Shown here: positions 1 to 12,360 of the stretch, piece after piece
Position numbering within the stretch: the first letter of the stretch is position 1
Layout: each line of letters opens with the position of its first letter
Source of the DNA: Apostichopus californicus
Taxonomy: Eukaryota; Echinodermata; Holothuroidea; Aspidochirotida; Stichopodidae
DNA length: 42,639 nucleotides
Direction of reading: 5' to 3'
Assembly: GCA_020650975.1 (NCBI GenBank)
Contig: JAIPMN010002711.1
Coordinates: forward strand, 1-42,639
Position numbers and translations under genes: made by a program
The notes under the pieces: model-generated
The model's input: only the letters and a program-made list of their open reading frames with translations
Databases searched by the model: none
Told to the model about the DNA's origin: nothing

Positions 1-534
1 TAGTAGAAGATTTATTTTGATGGGATTTCTATGACTTATATCATCTGTTATCAGAGGGCACCATGTTGACAGAAAAATGTCATAAGGGTGACAGGTTTAG
101 ACCAAAACATGCTCACTTGGGTTTTATTGGCTGAATTAAATCAACCAGGAAGGTGTTAGGGGTTCCCTGAGGCAAAAAGCATTTTCCTTGTTGTTGCTGC
201 TGATATCATCCCATTTCAGTAGGAGGGGTAGGTCCAGGATTCTAAAATAGGGGATATGTAGTAGGGGGATCGTCGGTCTTCCCCCAGAGAAAGTAAACTT
301 TTATTCAATAAATGGTGCATTTTGTGGCATATTTAGACTACACATTAAGTATATTATGTATAGGTCTACTTGCAAGATTATGCAAATAACTACTTTGATT
401 TTTTTTGTGTGGGTGGTTGAAAAAGGTTCGGGAGGGGGAGGTGGCAGCAAACACCCCTGTTTCCATGCATCTCTGCCTGCTTCTGCCTCTGCACTAAGTC
501 CACATGACATTTGTATTAGGTCTATATTTACCCT
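1..534. other. No gene recognised
   Basis: AT-rich sequence with a G-rich patch near 430-445. The short open frames on both strands overlap each other and show no family resemblance. Confidence 0.5.
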
Positions 535-2115
535 CTGGTATGTCCCATATGTTACCTTAGCATTAGTATTACAATAGGTATCTTACATTACCTCTGCAAT
601 GGAGCTATATTAGGTATGAACTAGCCCTATTACCTATGTATTTGTGCAGATTAACATTACCTCCTAGGAAGTCCTATATATTATACCTTTGCATATTTTA
701 CTTATTATACATTACCTATGAACTGATCTTACATTACCTCTGCAGTGGAGCTACATTGCATACGTACTAGCCCAATTACCTATGTATTTGTGCAGATTAA
801 CATTACCTCCTAGGAAGTCCTATAGCTTATACCTTTGCATATTATACATTACCTCTGCAATGGAACTATATTACGTACATATTAGCCCAGTTACCTATGT
901 ATTTGTGCAGATTAACATTACCTCCTAGGAAGTCCTATATATTATACCTTTGCATGTTTTACCTATTATACATTACCTATGAATTGATCTTACATTACCT
1001 CTGCAGTGGAGCTACATTGCATATGTACTAGCCCAATTACCTATTTGTGCAGATTAACATTACCTCCTAGGAAGTCCTATATAGTATACCTTTGCATATG
1101 TTACCTATTATACATTACCTATGAATTGATCTTACATTACCTCTGCAGTGGAGCTATATTGAATATACTAGCCCTATAACTTATTTATTAGTGCAAATTA
1201 ACATTACCTCCTAGGAAGTCCAATATATTATACTTTTGCATATGTTACCTATTATAAATTACCTATGAATTGATCTTACATTACCTCTGCAGTAGAGCTA
1301 CATTGCATACGTACTAGCCCTTTTACCTATCTATTAGTGCATATTAACATTACCTCCTAGGAAGTCCAATATATTATACTTTTGCATATGTTACCTATTA
1401 TAAATTACCTATGAATTGATCTTACATTACCTCTGCAGTGGAGCTATATTGAATATACTAGCCCTATAACCTATTTATTAGTGCAAATTAACATTACCTC
1501 CTAGGAAGTCCAATATATTATACTTTTGCATATGTTACCTATTATAAATTACCTATGAATTGATCTTACATTACCTCTGCAGTAGAGCTACATTGCGTAT
1601 GTACTAGCCCTTTTACCTATCTATTAGTGCAGATTAACATTACCTCCTAGGAAGTCCAATATATTATACTATTGCATATGTTACCTATTATAAATTACCT
1701 ATGAATTGATCTTACATTACCTCTGCAGTGGAGCTATATTGAATATACTAGCCCTATTACCTATGGATTTGTGCAGATTAACATTACCTCCTAGGAAGTC
1801 CAATATATTATACCTTTGTATATTATACCTGTTATACATTACCTATGAATTGATCTTACATTACCTCTGTAATGGAGAGCTCTACATTACATAGGTACTA
1901 GCCCTATTACCTATGTATTTGTGCAGATTAACATTACTTCCTAGGAAGTCCTATATATTATACCTTTGCATGTTACCTATTATAAATTACCTATGAATTT
2001 ATCTTACATTACCTCTGCAATGGAGCTACATTGCATACGTACTAGCCCTATTACCTATGTGTTAGTATAGATTAACATTACCTCCTAGGTCATATATACC
2101 TCATATTATACCTTT
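535..2115. repeat. Satellite of about 145-bp units, about 11 copies
   Basis: The landmark CCTCCTAGGAAGTCC recurs near 661, 807, 922, 1064, 1207, 1354, 1497, 1644, 1787 and 1937, with a decayed copy near 2080. Spacing is 142-150 bp except one 115-bp unit lacking the CCTATGAATTGATC segment. Units alternate between two variants from about 1150 to 1790, giving a 290-bp higher-order repeat. Confidence 0.93.
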
Positions 2116-4889
2116 GCATTAGTTCTGGGAGAAATTGTCAGGAGTTTCTTTAGAAATGTCTGACGAAATACGCTTTTGGGTTAATTCGCAAGATTTCTTG
2201 CCCAGTTTAGTAATGGCCGAAAGCTTTCCATTATGGCACAACATGTCCGCCTTCTAGTTTATATCCAACTCTATGGTTTGACCTACAGTTGACCTCATAT
2301 TTAAAAAAAAAAATTTAATCAATACTCCAAAAGTGTGGTCGCAAATGCTACAAATTGTCCATCTCCAAAACACCACAAATATTGATGCTTCAAAATGTTA
2401 TTGGAGCAATCATGTTTTTAGGAGAAACTAATTGAATTTGTGTTAAAACGTCTGAGGTGACTCCACGCTCAAAGTAGAAAAGAAATGAAAGGTGGGGGGG
2501 GGGGATTGGGGGGGGGCAGAGAGATGAGAGCAGGTCACAGTTGTTGACGTAAAAGCTAAATGTAATTACGACACAAATATCATAAAAGTGAATTACCTGA
2601 GTGACAATTTTAAACGTTTCCTCTTACGACTTCTAACAGCGTTTCGAGATGCTGACGTCAAACTCCTTCAATGTCCTTCACTTATTTTTTTAGTCTAACA
2701 TTTTTTTATTCTATTAATACCAACTTTTGAAGAAAATAAAAAATATTTGCTGTATTTTTTTGAAAAGATGGGAGTAAAATGACTAAAAAAAAAATGACTT
2801 TAAAAAAAAAAAAATTCTCTCCAATTTGGAGTGCCGACTTCGTACAGGGATGAAAACGTTTTTTTTTTTCCCCATTCGATGCTTTCCATATGTATGAAGA
2901 TAACAAAAGCTGTGTTCTGTTGGCGATGAAGAATTACATGCTAGGATCTTTTTTACTCCTACAGGATATGCTACAGGATTTGTTACTATATGTATATTCT
3001 GCCTCAATATTGGTTTCCTTCCTTCCTGTACCCCCTAATCCCTCGACTGGTAGGAGATTAACGAAACAGAGTATTTCTTCATGGTTTAATCATGTAACTA
3101 TTGTTTCAAAATGTTGTATTGGACAATTAATGGCGTGCAAAAGCATGAAAACTGAAAACACTTCAAAATTTCTGTCTGGTTTGCAAAAAAATGCGGTCAC
3201 CTCCATATTCTCACGATTTCCTTTTGAAATTGTGTCTTCTCAATTTACAGAGGTGCCTTCCTGCTGATTTTGTATTCCCATCACCACAGGAAATAAAGTG
3301 TCTCTCCGCCCCCTTTCCACCCCTTCCCCCTCCCCTCTCCCCATTTGATGACCAAGTCAGAGAGAAACATTGGAACGAATAAAAACGGATGAAGAAATTA
3401 CCAAACAGAAGTAAACAAGATACCAGAATGCAAAAATGCATTGAAGTTTCGATTACTTCATTGCAATAGACTTCTACTTATTCACCAGAAATTACAGCTA
3501 TTATAATATAAATGTCCTGATTTCTACCATGAGATACGCTATCATGTTTAAATGGTTTCCAGAGTTTCAGGTGACCCAGATGACCTCTACCAAAAGCAAT
3601 AGAGTTTTCTATTCAATATAACCCCCCCCAAAACACACACCATCGTGAATGAATAGGTTACGATTATCATCGAAACCGTCAAAAGTGCAAAAGAAGAAAT
3701 ATGATAAATTCTTACTCACATTCCCACCCCCCCACCCCCACCCCCCACTCTGCCCCTTTGTCATTTGATGGTTGACTCAGAGGGTATAAGAGCAACCAAA
3801 ACATAAACCAACGCAACAAAACAAATAAAAAGTAGCAAAAGAAATCAATAACTTTAATTATAACTTTTATTGCTTTTCCATCAGCTTTCAGAATAATGTC
3901 CTGAAAACGGTCAAAATCAGATATTAAGTAGTAATATCCATATAAATATGTCATCACATTAACAAGAACTTAGGAACTCTTTCAACTTTCAGAGCCCTGC
4001 AATTAACCCCAGAGTAACGCATTTGTTATGTACTCTCTAAATTAAAACTGAATAAAACATAGTGAAAAGAGTTGACTATAAGCAGCAACAGATGTTACAG
4101 TAAAGAATGTTAAAGAGGGAGATAGAGGGAGGTATGGGGGGGGGGGGGGCAGCCGGAGGGCAGGTGAGGAAAGAGGGGGGCGGAGAAACGTGTGAACCAT
4201 TTTGTGCTTGATGGGTGTAAGATGGGTGTAACGATGGTGCAATGATGGTGCACAACTACCATTCCTTTGTTTTCATTGCTACAAACTATTCATGACTTTA
4301 GGGGAAACATTCAAATTTCCCTGAAGCGGAAAACTCATTATGTCATTGAATTCGACCAGATCAGGAAATGTACCAGGAATTTATCGATTTGGGACAAGTT
4401 TTATTAGCAAGAGGCTCGAAATGGTTATTCTATCAAGAAAAGTTTGTAACTTTGATATGGTCTTGTGCTCTATATAAAAAAACATGAATTATGAGGGTAA
4501 GTGACATACAAATCAATCCCTCAACTCCCTTCCTCACCCTGCCTCTGCCCCCCCCGCACCCCCCTCACACCTATCTTGTGGAAACTTAGTAGTATTTCTT
4601 TGAAAACTGTAAAACATTTTCAAAATTCACCTTTAACTCAATCATTCATGACTTTTTAATATAGCTACAGCAATAGACCATAGCAAGAGAAGCCATTTAT
4701 GCAAAAAACAAAAATATAGAACTGAAATTATTTTAGTATTTCTTAGCATTGTGCTTTGCTGTTATAAGTTGTATAATCTTGTTAATGCCCTTTTTTTTTG
4801 GTCTTATCTTCTTTTTCCCCTTTTCTTTTCAGTTAAATTTTTTTTTTAAAATCTTAATATCCAATTCAAGCTTTCACATATATGTTTGG
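2116..4889. other. No gene recognised; G/C runs
   Basis: AT-rich DNA with G runs near 2493-2516, C runs near 3625 and 3726-3747, and a G run near 4136-4150. The longest open frame (2890-3267, plus strand) has no recognisable domain. Nothing here supports a gene. Confidence 0.5.
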
Positions 4890-4897
4890 GCATTAAT

Positions 4898-5226
4898 CAG
4901 TGGCGTAGGAAGGTACTTTTGAGTGGGGGGGCTGAAGACTGATGGCCGGCCTGGGGGAGGGTGTCCCCCTCCCCTTTGGAAACTTTTTGCATTTCCAGGT
5001 GGCCTCAGATGCAATTTGGTGCAATATAGCACACTTCAACATCCACTCCATTTTGTAAATAATTTTGCATTTTCACCTGGACTTAGATGCAATTTGGTGC
5101 TCGAAATGAGATTTTTTTCTCATTTGGAAATGAAAAAGGGGTTTTCTGACTTGCGAAGCGGGGGGGGGGGCGGAATGATACTTCCGCCCCCCCATATTTT
5201 TCAGCCCCCCGGTTCCTATGCCCTTG
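4898..5226. mobile_element. Non-autonomous hAT-like MITE with 8-bp target duplication
   Basis: The element is 329 bp. It starts CAGTGGCGTAGGAAGG and its far end, reverse-complemented, reads CAAGGGCATAGGAACC, so the termini are imperfect inverted repeats. Inverted homology continues inward through a G-run plus GCTGAA motif. Both sides carry the identical 8-mer GCATTAAT (4890-4897 and 5227-5234). CAG...TTG ends and 8-bp duplications are typical of hAT. Inside, GATGCAATTTGGTGC occurs twice. No transposase is encoded. Confidence 0.85.
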
Positions 5227-6061
5227 GCATTAATGAAAAACTGGTACAGACGATCATGGTTGGCAGGCACGCAATTTCAACGATGTTTGAAAGAACATCT
5301 TTAATTATCATTTATACAATATTAACTTAATGAAGTTCATATACTATCATACCATATATTTTTTTAAATTCTTTATACATTGGCAGTCAAAATCTTCAAG
5401 TTTTAAAGAAACCAAAAGTGGTGACTTTTGGTGTATCTCAACTTCTATTCATACACACTTCTTATATTAATTTTGACATAACAGTCAAAATGTGACAACC
5501 TTCTTCTTTTTTTTTAAATAAAGCCTAGAAATTTATGGGCTTAGTGAATTATTTTGAGTCTTACTTTGAGAAGGTTTGAGAAAAAAAGGTTAAAAAAAAC
5601 TCACTTCAAAAAAAGGTTCTATGTAAAGTCCTGACCTGTCGTATTCCCACCAAAAGGTGTCTCAATTTAGTGGTAGCCTAGGGTACATGCTTCCAAATTA
5701 ATCAGGAATGTCACGCTTTGTGAGATGCAAATGTATCGTTCCACTGGAAAGAGTTTTTTTCCCTCCAGATTTTTGTAAACATTACAGCGATGTTAAAAAA
5801 AGCATGTTGTTTTTACGATACGCAAATAACAAAAGGGCAGAAACCCCCCCCCCCCACCCCAAAAAAAACACTGAGTTACATACAGAAGTGGGGAGTCATT
5901 TAAATTTAATAGCCAATCATTTTTGGCTAAATCATATTAATTAAACACCTGTTGATTTTTGCATAATTTCAGGTTAAAAAAAAATTTAAGGAAATTTTAC
6001 ACCATATGCAACTGGTGTATATAAAGCTGTAAACACATCACCATCTGGTATTAGTCCTTTA

Positions 6062-6172
6062 AAATCTAGGGTACCCCCTCCTTCTACACCCCTCCCCTCC
6101 TCCTACACCCCTCCCCTCTTCCTACACCCCCCTCCTCCTACACCCCTCCCCCTCCTTTTACACCCATTCCCC
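6062..6172. repeat. C-rich minisatellite, unit of about 19 bp
   Basis: About five copies of a TCCTCCTACACCCCTCCCC-like unit. The opposite strand is G-rich and could form quadruplexes. Confidence 0.8.
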
Positions 6173-7189
6173 AAGATGAGGTGTCCCACTTTTCAACAAA
6201 GGAACTACCTGAAGCAAGAAAATACACAATTTTAATCACTATCCTGTATTCTAGGTTTACAAACCATTACATAAATCATGGTTCATTATTATGTGTACTT
6301 CAAAGTCTCCATGTAATATACCAGACACCCCACCCACTTAGTGGTGAGTGATCAATCAGATTTATACTTTAAAAAAAGCGTTTCAAGTTGTAAAGATAAC
6401 TAAAACCTAACAAGTCAGATGCTATCAAGAACAATCAAGTTTTTAAAAAAGAAAAGAAAAAAAAAAGCAGGCTTTAATCATCAATCACTTGACCTCAAAT
6501 ATTTATCCGAATTTTAAACAATAAAGTGCAGAATTTTTACCAAACCTCCTTTTTTCACAAAAGTTTCTGTCAGACAGAATTTTTTTCTCAATTTTCCAGC
6601 ACACTCTATCAAACCCTTCTCATGTCTGATGCAGTTAATCAAAACATTCATAAACCTTTGCATGGCCTTTGGGTGGGGGTGAAAATTCCAAGACTGATAT
6701 CATGTTGTTTGGTTAAAGGTCAAATGTCATGAAAATGTGTGCCCAAATTATAGCAGGCAGAAATTGGTTAGAAAAGTTATCATTAAATTGCTATGGAATA
6801 CTGTAAGAGGCACTGCTAAGATTCCAAAAATGATATCGAACCGTGGTGAGGACTGGCTCCTCGAAACGAGATTGAGAGCTTCCAGGTAGATTTACAACAT
6901 TATAATCAAAGTCTGATGTTTACGTAGTTCCAACAAAGTTTTAATAAACAGTGCAGAAAAAAAAAAAAAAAAAATCTTTTTTGTTTTTGTTTGCCATTTT
7001 AGTTGGAATTATGGTATTTAGAGAGATATGCTAGATTGAGCATTTTTAGCTTCAAATCTGGCACCACTTTCAACATCAATTTTTCTCCCACAAAGGGGAG
7101 GACAAAATACTCAACTAAGTGCCCTTCCTCCCACTGCCACAACAGGGGGGGGGGAGGGGGAGAAAGAGGGGGAAAAATACAACCGATAT

Positions 7190-7215
7190 GAAAATATGTC
7201 AGTTGACATATTTTC
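7190..7215. repeat. Perfect 12-bp inverted repeat, 2-nt spacer
   Basis: GAAAATATGTCA is followed by GT and its exact reverse complement TGACATATTTTC. No element was found around it. Confidence 0.8.
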
Positions 7216-8193
7216 TTATCAGGCAGGTGTAGAATATACCCAATAAATAAGATCTCACAATCGTATCGAAACCGAGTGATGAAACAAGGTAGTGACCGGT
7301 TTTCCTTTTTTTGGTTTCAAGTATTTGAAGTACAATTATTTGACACAATTAACTCTAGACTCTGGTAGAAAAATATCGGAAGGAAAAATATATAGAAAAC
7401 TTATCATACCCATCACGATTGGCCCTGGGAAGTAGGAGTTCAAGGATAGAGAATTAACAAATATTCCCATCGACTTTTACTACTGGTCAATAGGAAGCCA
7501 ACAGTATACAATCAAAGAAAAATAAATAAGTTTCAAAGAGAATCAGAAGAATGGAGGGGCGAGGGGTGGAAATTAGTCCCAGAAAATTTTGCAAAGATTT
7601 CACAGTAGCCATCAGGAGTTAACCTTAGAATTTAGCTGGTTTATATTGGGTTTTCATCGCTAAAATTGTAACTCAATTCCACTTCACAACGACAGCATTG
7701 AATGATTTACGGCCATGTTCTCTTTGAAAATCTTCAAACTTTTTCTTATGAACCCCCAAATTTGAAATAAGCTAGTGATTACTGCCTTACCTACATACTG
7801 AGTGGCAATAACACAATTCTTCTGCCTAGTGTTACAAAAAATTAGGCCTGACAAGGTAGACCAACCAACCCCCACGCCTAACTGATTGTTGATGTTATCT
7901 CAAATTTTTTTGGCAAACTTTTATTGGTTGATACCATCTTTTGTGACCTTAAATCCAGTTGGGGGTAACCAAAAAAAAAGACAATAAAGCAATATGTACA
8001 ATACGATTATTTTTTTTTAAAAAGGAATTTTGTTTGAAAATAGAAACAGGTCAAAGATTTTTACAGAGATTAAAGAAACAAAACAAAAGAAAAAGGCATG
8101 ATAAAAATCAAGCGGCACTGATTTAAATGAGTAACGACATCATTGTCTAAAGAGAATTACATCTCACAGTTAAGCAATGAACCTTACCCAAAG

Positions 8194-8247
8194 TAGGGCC
8201 TGGAACTAAACAAGAAAAACTAGGGCCTGAAATTAAACAAGAAAAGC
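8194..8247. repeat. Tandem duplication of 27 bp
   Basis: Two adjacent 27-bp units beginning TAGGGCCTG differ at only about three positions. Confidence 0.85.
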
Positions 8248-9370
8248 ATCTTTTTATGGCAATATAAGGAAATAAAATGCATTGGTAGACAAAAATATCA
8301 TACCGCAAAAACCACCTGTAGTTAACAACTATGAAATAACAAGTTACAACGCACAGCTTTAGACCAATTCCCCCCCCCCCCCTTCTAAAATGGAAGTATC
8401 CACAATTGAGAAAGAGAGTGAGAAGGGGCAGGGATTAGGAAGATGGGAGGGGAAACTGTTTTTTGGTAGGGGTGGGTTGGGAGGGGGGGGGAAGAAATTT
8501 GAGATTTGCTTTGCTCAGAATAAATACAAAATCAGTTCAGTATCCACCACAGTAGGTCCATCTTGTTCATACACTTTCCAAAACCTTACTCAACTCTGCC
8601 ATTAATGTTAATGAGTCTAATGACTAGCATTAATCTGCTTTTGACCAATTTGAATTTTCCAGTCATTAAACTAACTTCTTTAAAAAAAACTGCCATTCAC
8701 AGAGCAAAACTTGAGTGTCCTGACCCGTATTCTTGCAACGGACTTCCGCACTCCGAACGATTGATGGGCACGGTCATGTCGCATACAAAATTTTTGCCCA
8801 TGATTGGTTTCACATGCGATATTAGATGTGCCGAAAAAAAAAAATTATTTGAAAAAAACACTACCTGTTGACTTGTTAATTAACCCAACTGAAGCTGACA
8901 CACTACCCAACTACTATCCATGATTTTCCATGTTAATACTATTGAGTCGAGGCGGGTGGGGTCTTTTCAGTCAGTGGCAAGTACAGCCTACCATCCATCC
9001 CTAAGTCTGGAGATTCTCTCGTGGCTCTTATCAACATTTCAACCTCGAGAATTATGCTACGGGGTTAAATTAAGAAGTTGTCCATTCCATGAGATGTTCG
9101 TTATTCAAGACCGCCATTAAAAAAACATCGTGAACCCTTGCATGTTAACCTCCCCCTGTATCACCTGGCTTTTAGCAAAGTGTTTTCAATATCATTCTCC
9201 AGCCTCAACCTCAACCGAGATATACGTTATGCATGAGACACACGGCCAGAACGCAAAGCATTTTCTTTGGCATGCAAATGAACACCTTGACTTTGCAATG
9301 CGAAATATGATAAACACGTCTGCACATGCAACACCTTGCTTTACATAATTTTTTTTTTAATTCTAGATTT

Positions 9371-9605
9371 ACAGTCTTGTTCAGGGCCAAGGCCCTCTCA
9401 CACGACTTTACAACTCAACCCTGGTCATTGGTAACTTGTCACACCATGCACACACCAAAGTGTGCACAAGTCAATCAATCTCTCCTGGGGCACCACAATG
9501 CACCACATTTATACATGTCCCCCAGGGGACTTCCCATAGGTTGCAGCCACAAACCAGCGCACCCAACTATATTAAGGTACCTCGCAAGCCAACGGGGGAA
9601 ACTGC
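9371..9605 (-). mobile_element. SINE-like copy, 3' part
   Basis: Reverse-complemented, it shares GGCTGCAACC, GTGTGACAA.TTACCAATG, ACCAGGG and GTCGTGTGAGAGGGCCTTG with the plus-strand copy at 29846-30228, in the same order. A tRNA-like head is not clear here. Confidence 0.7.
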
Positions 9606-12330
9606 AGGTTGCACCGTCTCAAGTTAAGTTGAAGCCGTCCAAATCGCAAACATCATGACTTTCAGATAGTACGAGTCAGGGTTGAAAGGTTGAGTTTATT
9701 TTTAGAGATACAAGTTAACGTTTGAGGCAAAATGAAACCCTGTATCATGCTTTGAAGGTGCTTAGAATTCATGACATTTTTTGTGTTCGACATTGACAAT
9801 GCTGCGTGGGCTATCGAGGACGATTCCAGGTTATTTAACAAAAGCAACAAAAAACAACCTGAATAACCACTCTTAGCTCAATTGTGCTCGGTATTTGATA
9901 TGCTTTGGCAGTTACAAACTTATAGTGACTGGTTTTATACAACTCAGCAAACCTTTGGTCTGAAGTAAATGTTTTTTCACAAACCTAAAAATAAAACTTG
10001 AAAAGGACCAGAACCATAGAAATAAATAATAGCTTTATCATAAAGTAAAGTAACAATCACAGGTTTGTTGCACACCGGTAAATTCCAACAAGTCTTTTAT
10101 TTGACTTGCCGAGTGCAAACATGTACGGACAATTTTTTATATGTGTACGCATCGACCCATAGCATTTTGTAAGTGACAAACTTTAATGCCTTTCAAAACT
10201 GGCACACAAGCCTTGCAGACTAACGTATTTCATTACACGTTATAGTTCACATTAAGCGTGGGTCCTAAAACACTCCCCTATGGTCCCAGTTTGCTTTAAA
10301 CAAGGGCATATTAGCTTAACCCCCACTCTTTGTGGGGGTAGGGGGTAGGGGGAGTAGCTAGAAGGTGAGATCTTTGGTAAACATAGAACATATCAGTTTT
10401 CTGGTCTCTCGTAAGATCAAACTTCCCCAAATCAGACGATCGTTACACAAGAGACGTAAACATTGGGATATTGAGTTTGTCTGTGACTTTTTATTGTTTT
10501 ACTGGGCTCACAAAACAAGGAAAAATTAATCTATTTAAGAAAAACAGAAAACCCAAACCCTGCCACTAAACACCTTTTTTAATGAGCCATTGTCACAAAA
10601 TTCCAGTGTCTATGTTGTAGAGTGAAATTCTAACAAGAATCGCAAGTCCTACCAATATTTTTGTAGATTACAGCATGTTTCTTCAGGAGCCCTTTAGCGA
10701 GTTTCGAGTTAACCACACCTTCGACACAAAATGCAGCTCTCACGATTGACACCCACGTTTGGCTGACAGTATCGCAGCTAGATGTGAAGGTGTCTATTCT
10801 CCGAACTGACATTTGACCTCTTGGCATCTCATAATCTCAGTCAACCGCATGAAGTTCATAAAATGGGATCGAAACTGGGATTACAAGATTAGACTGGGGG
10901 ATTCAAGTAACTCGTCGACCAATTCCAATCGACCAGACATGAAAATCACTAACAGCAATTTCCTATAATTAATTAATTGTATAATTTAATTACTAATAAT
11001 AATTAACAAAATCGAAGAAAGAAAAAAAAATGGAAAAAGAGAAAAAAAAAATGTCTTCCTAAAATCCAACATGGATTAAAATATTTCCCTTCATTCAAGG
11101 TTAAGAAGCTAGTACACCACATATCTTTAAAAAGTTAATGATACCCTTTATCACCATGCGGCAAGCAACTTTAAGAGAAAAGTTACTAAAAAAAAGTTTC
11201 TTTTAAAAAACGGAAAGATTGTTGCGAGAAGATTTCAGTCTACCCCCATCATCGACATCATCCTAAAAGTTATGAAAGATAGACTTACGTAAAACGAGCC
11301 GTTTTAACATACAATGACGGCAGATATCGAACAAAGGTAGAAAACGTATATCGTAAGAGGATTTTACGATGGAAACAAAAAAAAGAATGGGGTATACAAA
11401 ATTTAAGTCTGAAAAGGTTTAAGTATCAGAGACTGGACACGTTGATAAAAATTTGACACATTTCGTACAAAATTTTTAAGGACTTAAGTGATTCACAAAG
11501 TTGAAGTAGGCCACATGATAATTAAATTTTCGTAAAAATATATCTAGACGAAAAGGAAAGTCAAAGGAAAGCCTCTCTCTCGAAAAAAAGAAAACACAGG
11601 AAAACAAAAATGTATTGTAAAAATTAAGAAAAAATTGTGATCTCATACTTTTTTGATCTTAGCTCAACTTTTAAAGCCGTAGAATCCAAACCTTTTTTTT
11701 CCCCGGCTTGGTGACTGCAATGTTCACCTTCAAAATCTTGGGGACCCACCAGTGGGGGTTGTTGTGGCCTGGGGAAGGGGTATATAGAGGGGAAGTACTC
11801 CCCCTCCCCTTGAATTTGAGAATTTTTTATCATGTCATTATGGGTACTTAGTTGCAAACTGGTATTCTATTTGAAGTAATAAAATGTTCAACATTTTTCC
11901 CCCATTTGTCTTCCTTCTATATCATCCAAACTATTTTTCGGCGAACCTTCCAAGTTTTTTTTGATGATCGTATTAAGAAATGGCCGTCACCCACACCTTG
12001 AACACCAAGGGTTGAAAGGGACCGACCAGAAATTATCATAGCACATTTTAAATAACGCTTCTTTTTTAGCTGCTAAAAGTTAACTAATGATTATGAAGTT
12101 TTCCAGTTCCACATTCACATTTTTAAATTTAAAGGAGTAAAAAAAACTCGGAGAAATGTGTTCAACGAAATAGGTAGAAGACGAAGTCTGGCAAATATCG
12201 GGAAGGATTAAAAGATACTTTTCATCGGACGTTTCTCACCACCACCACCTGCCCGGTCACTCCTTTACATCGGCCCAGTCCAAATGGAATGAGAGAATCT
12301 GTAAAACACTGGACGTCTCTACACCACACG
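9606..12330. other. Probable 3' UTR and flanking sequence, no gene recognised
   Basis: The 3' UTR of the GOLIM4-like gene should start at 12330 and run left. Reverse-strand AATAAA motifs occur (for example near 10096 and 10490), but too many are present to choose one. The rest is AT-rich with A runs near 11020-11050 and G-rich patches near 10330 and 11750. No convincing coding stretch was found. Confidence 0.4.
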
Positions 12331-12360
12331 TTACCTCATCTCCTGGTTAAATTTCTTTTT
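12331..12360 (-). CDS. GOLIM4: Exon S: probable terminal coding exon
   Basis: After a long pyrimidine tract (TCCTCTTCTTTTTCTTC) and GATGCAG, phase 0 gives KKKFNQEMR and TAA. Exon R leaves in phase 0, so the join is clean. A short basic C-terminus also ends human GOLIM4 (KSHRRAEM). The alternative is that GTAACG is a donor and the stop lies further left. No poly(A) site was identified. Confidence 0.58.
   Translation of the reverse strand, partial: KKKFNQEMR

Larger units (their letters stand above)
5235..9370. other. No gene recognised; short repeats only
   Basis: AT-rich sequence with many homopolymers. It contains the C-rich array at 6062-6172, a palindrome at 7190-7215, poly-A near 6957-6974 and a 27-bp duplication at 8194-8247. 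Open frames are short and without recognisable domains. Confidence 0.5.

Noticed and set aside
2890-3267. A 125-codon plus-strand open frame
   Set aside because: No recognisable domain, no coding-like neighbours or splice partners, and it overlaps other short frames.
10630-10827. A 65-codon minus-strand open frame downstream of the gene
   Set aside because: It looks somewhat protein-like but has no family match by eye and lies in the likely 3' UTR or flank; too short to support.
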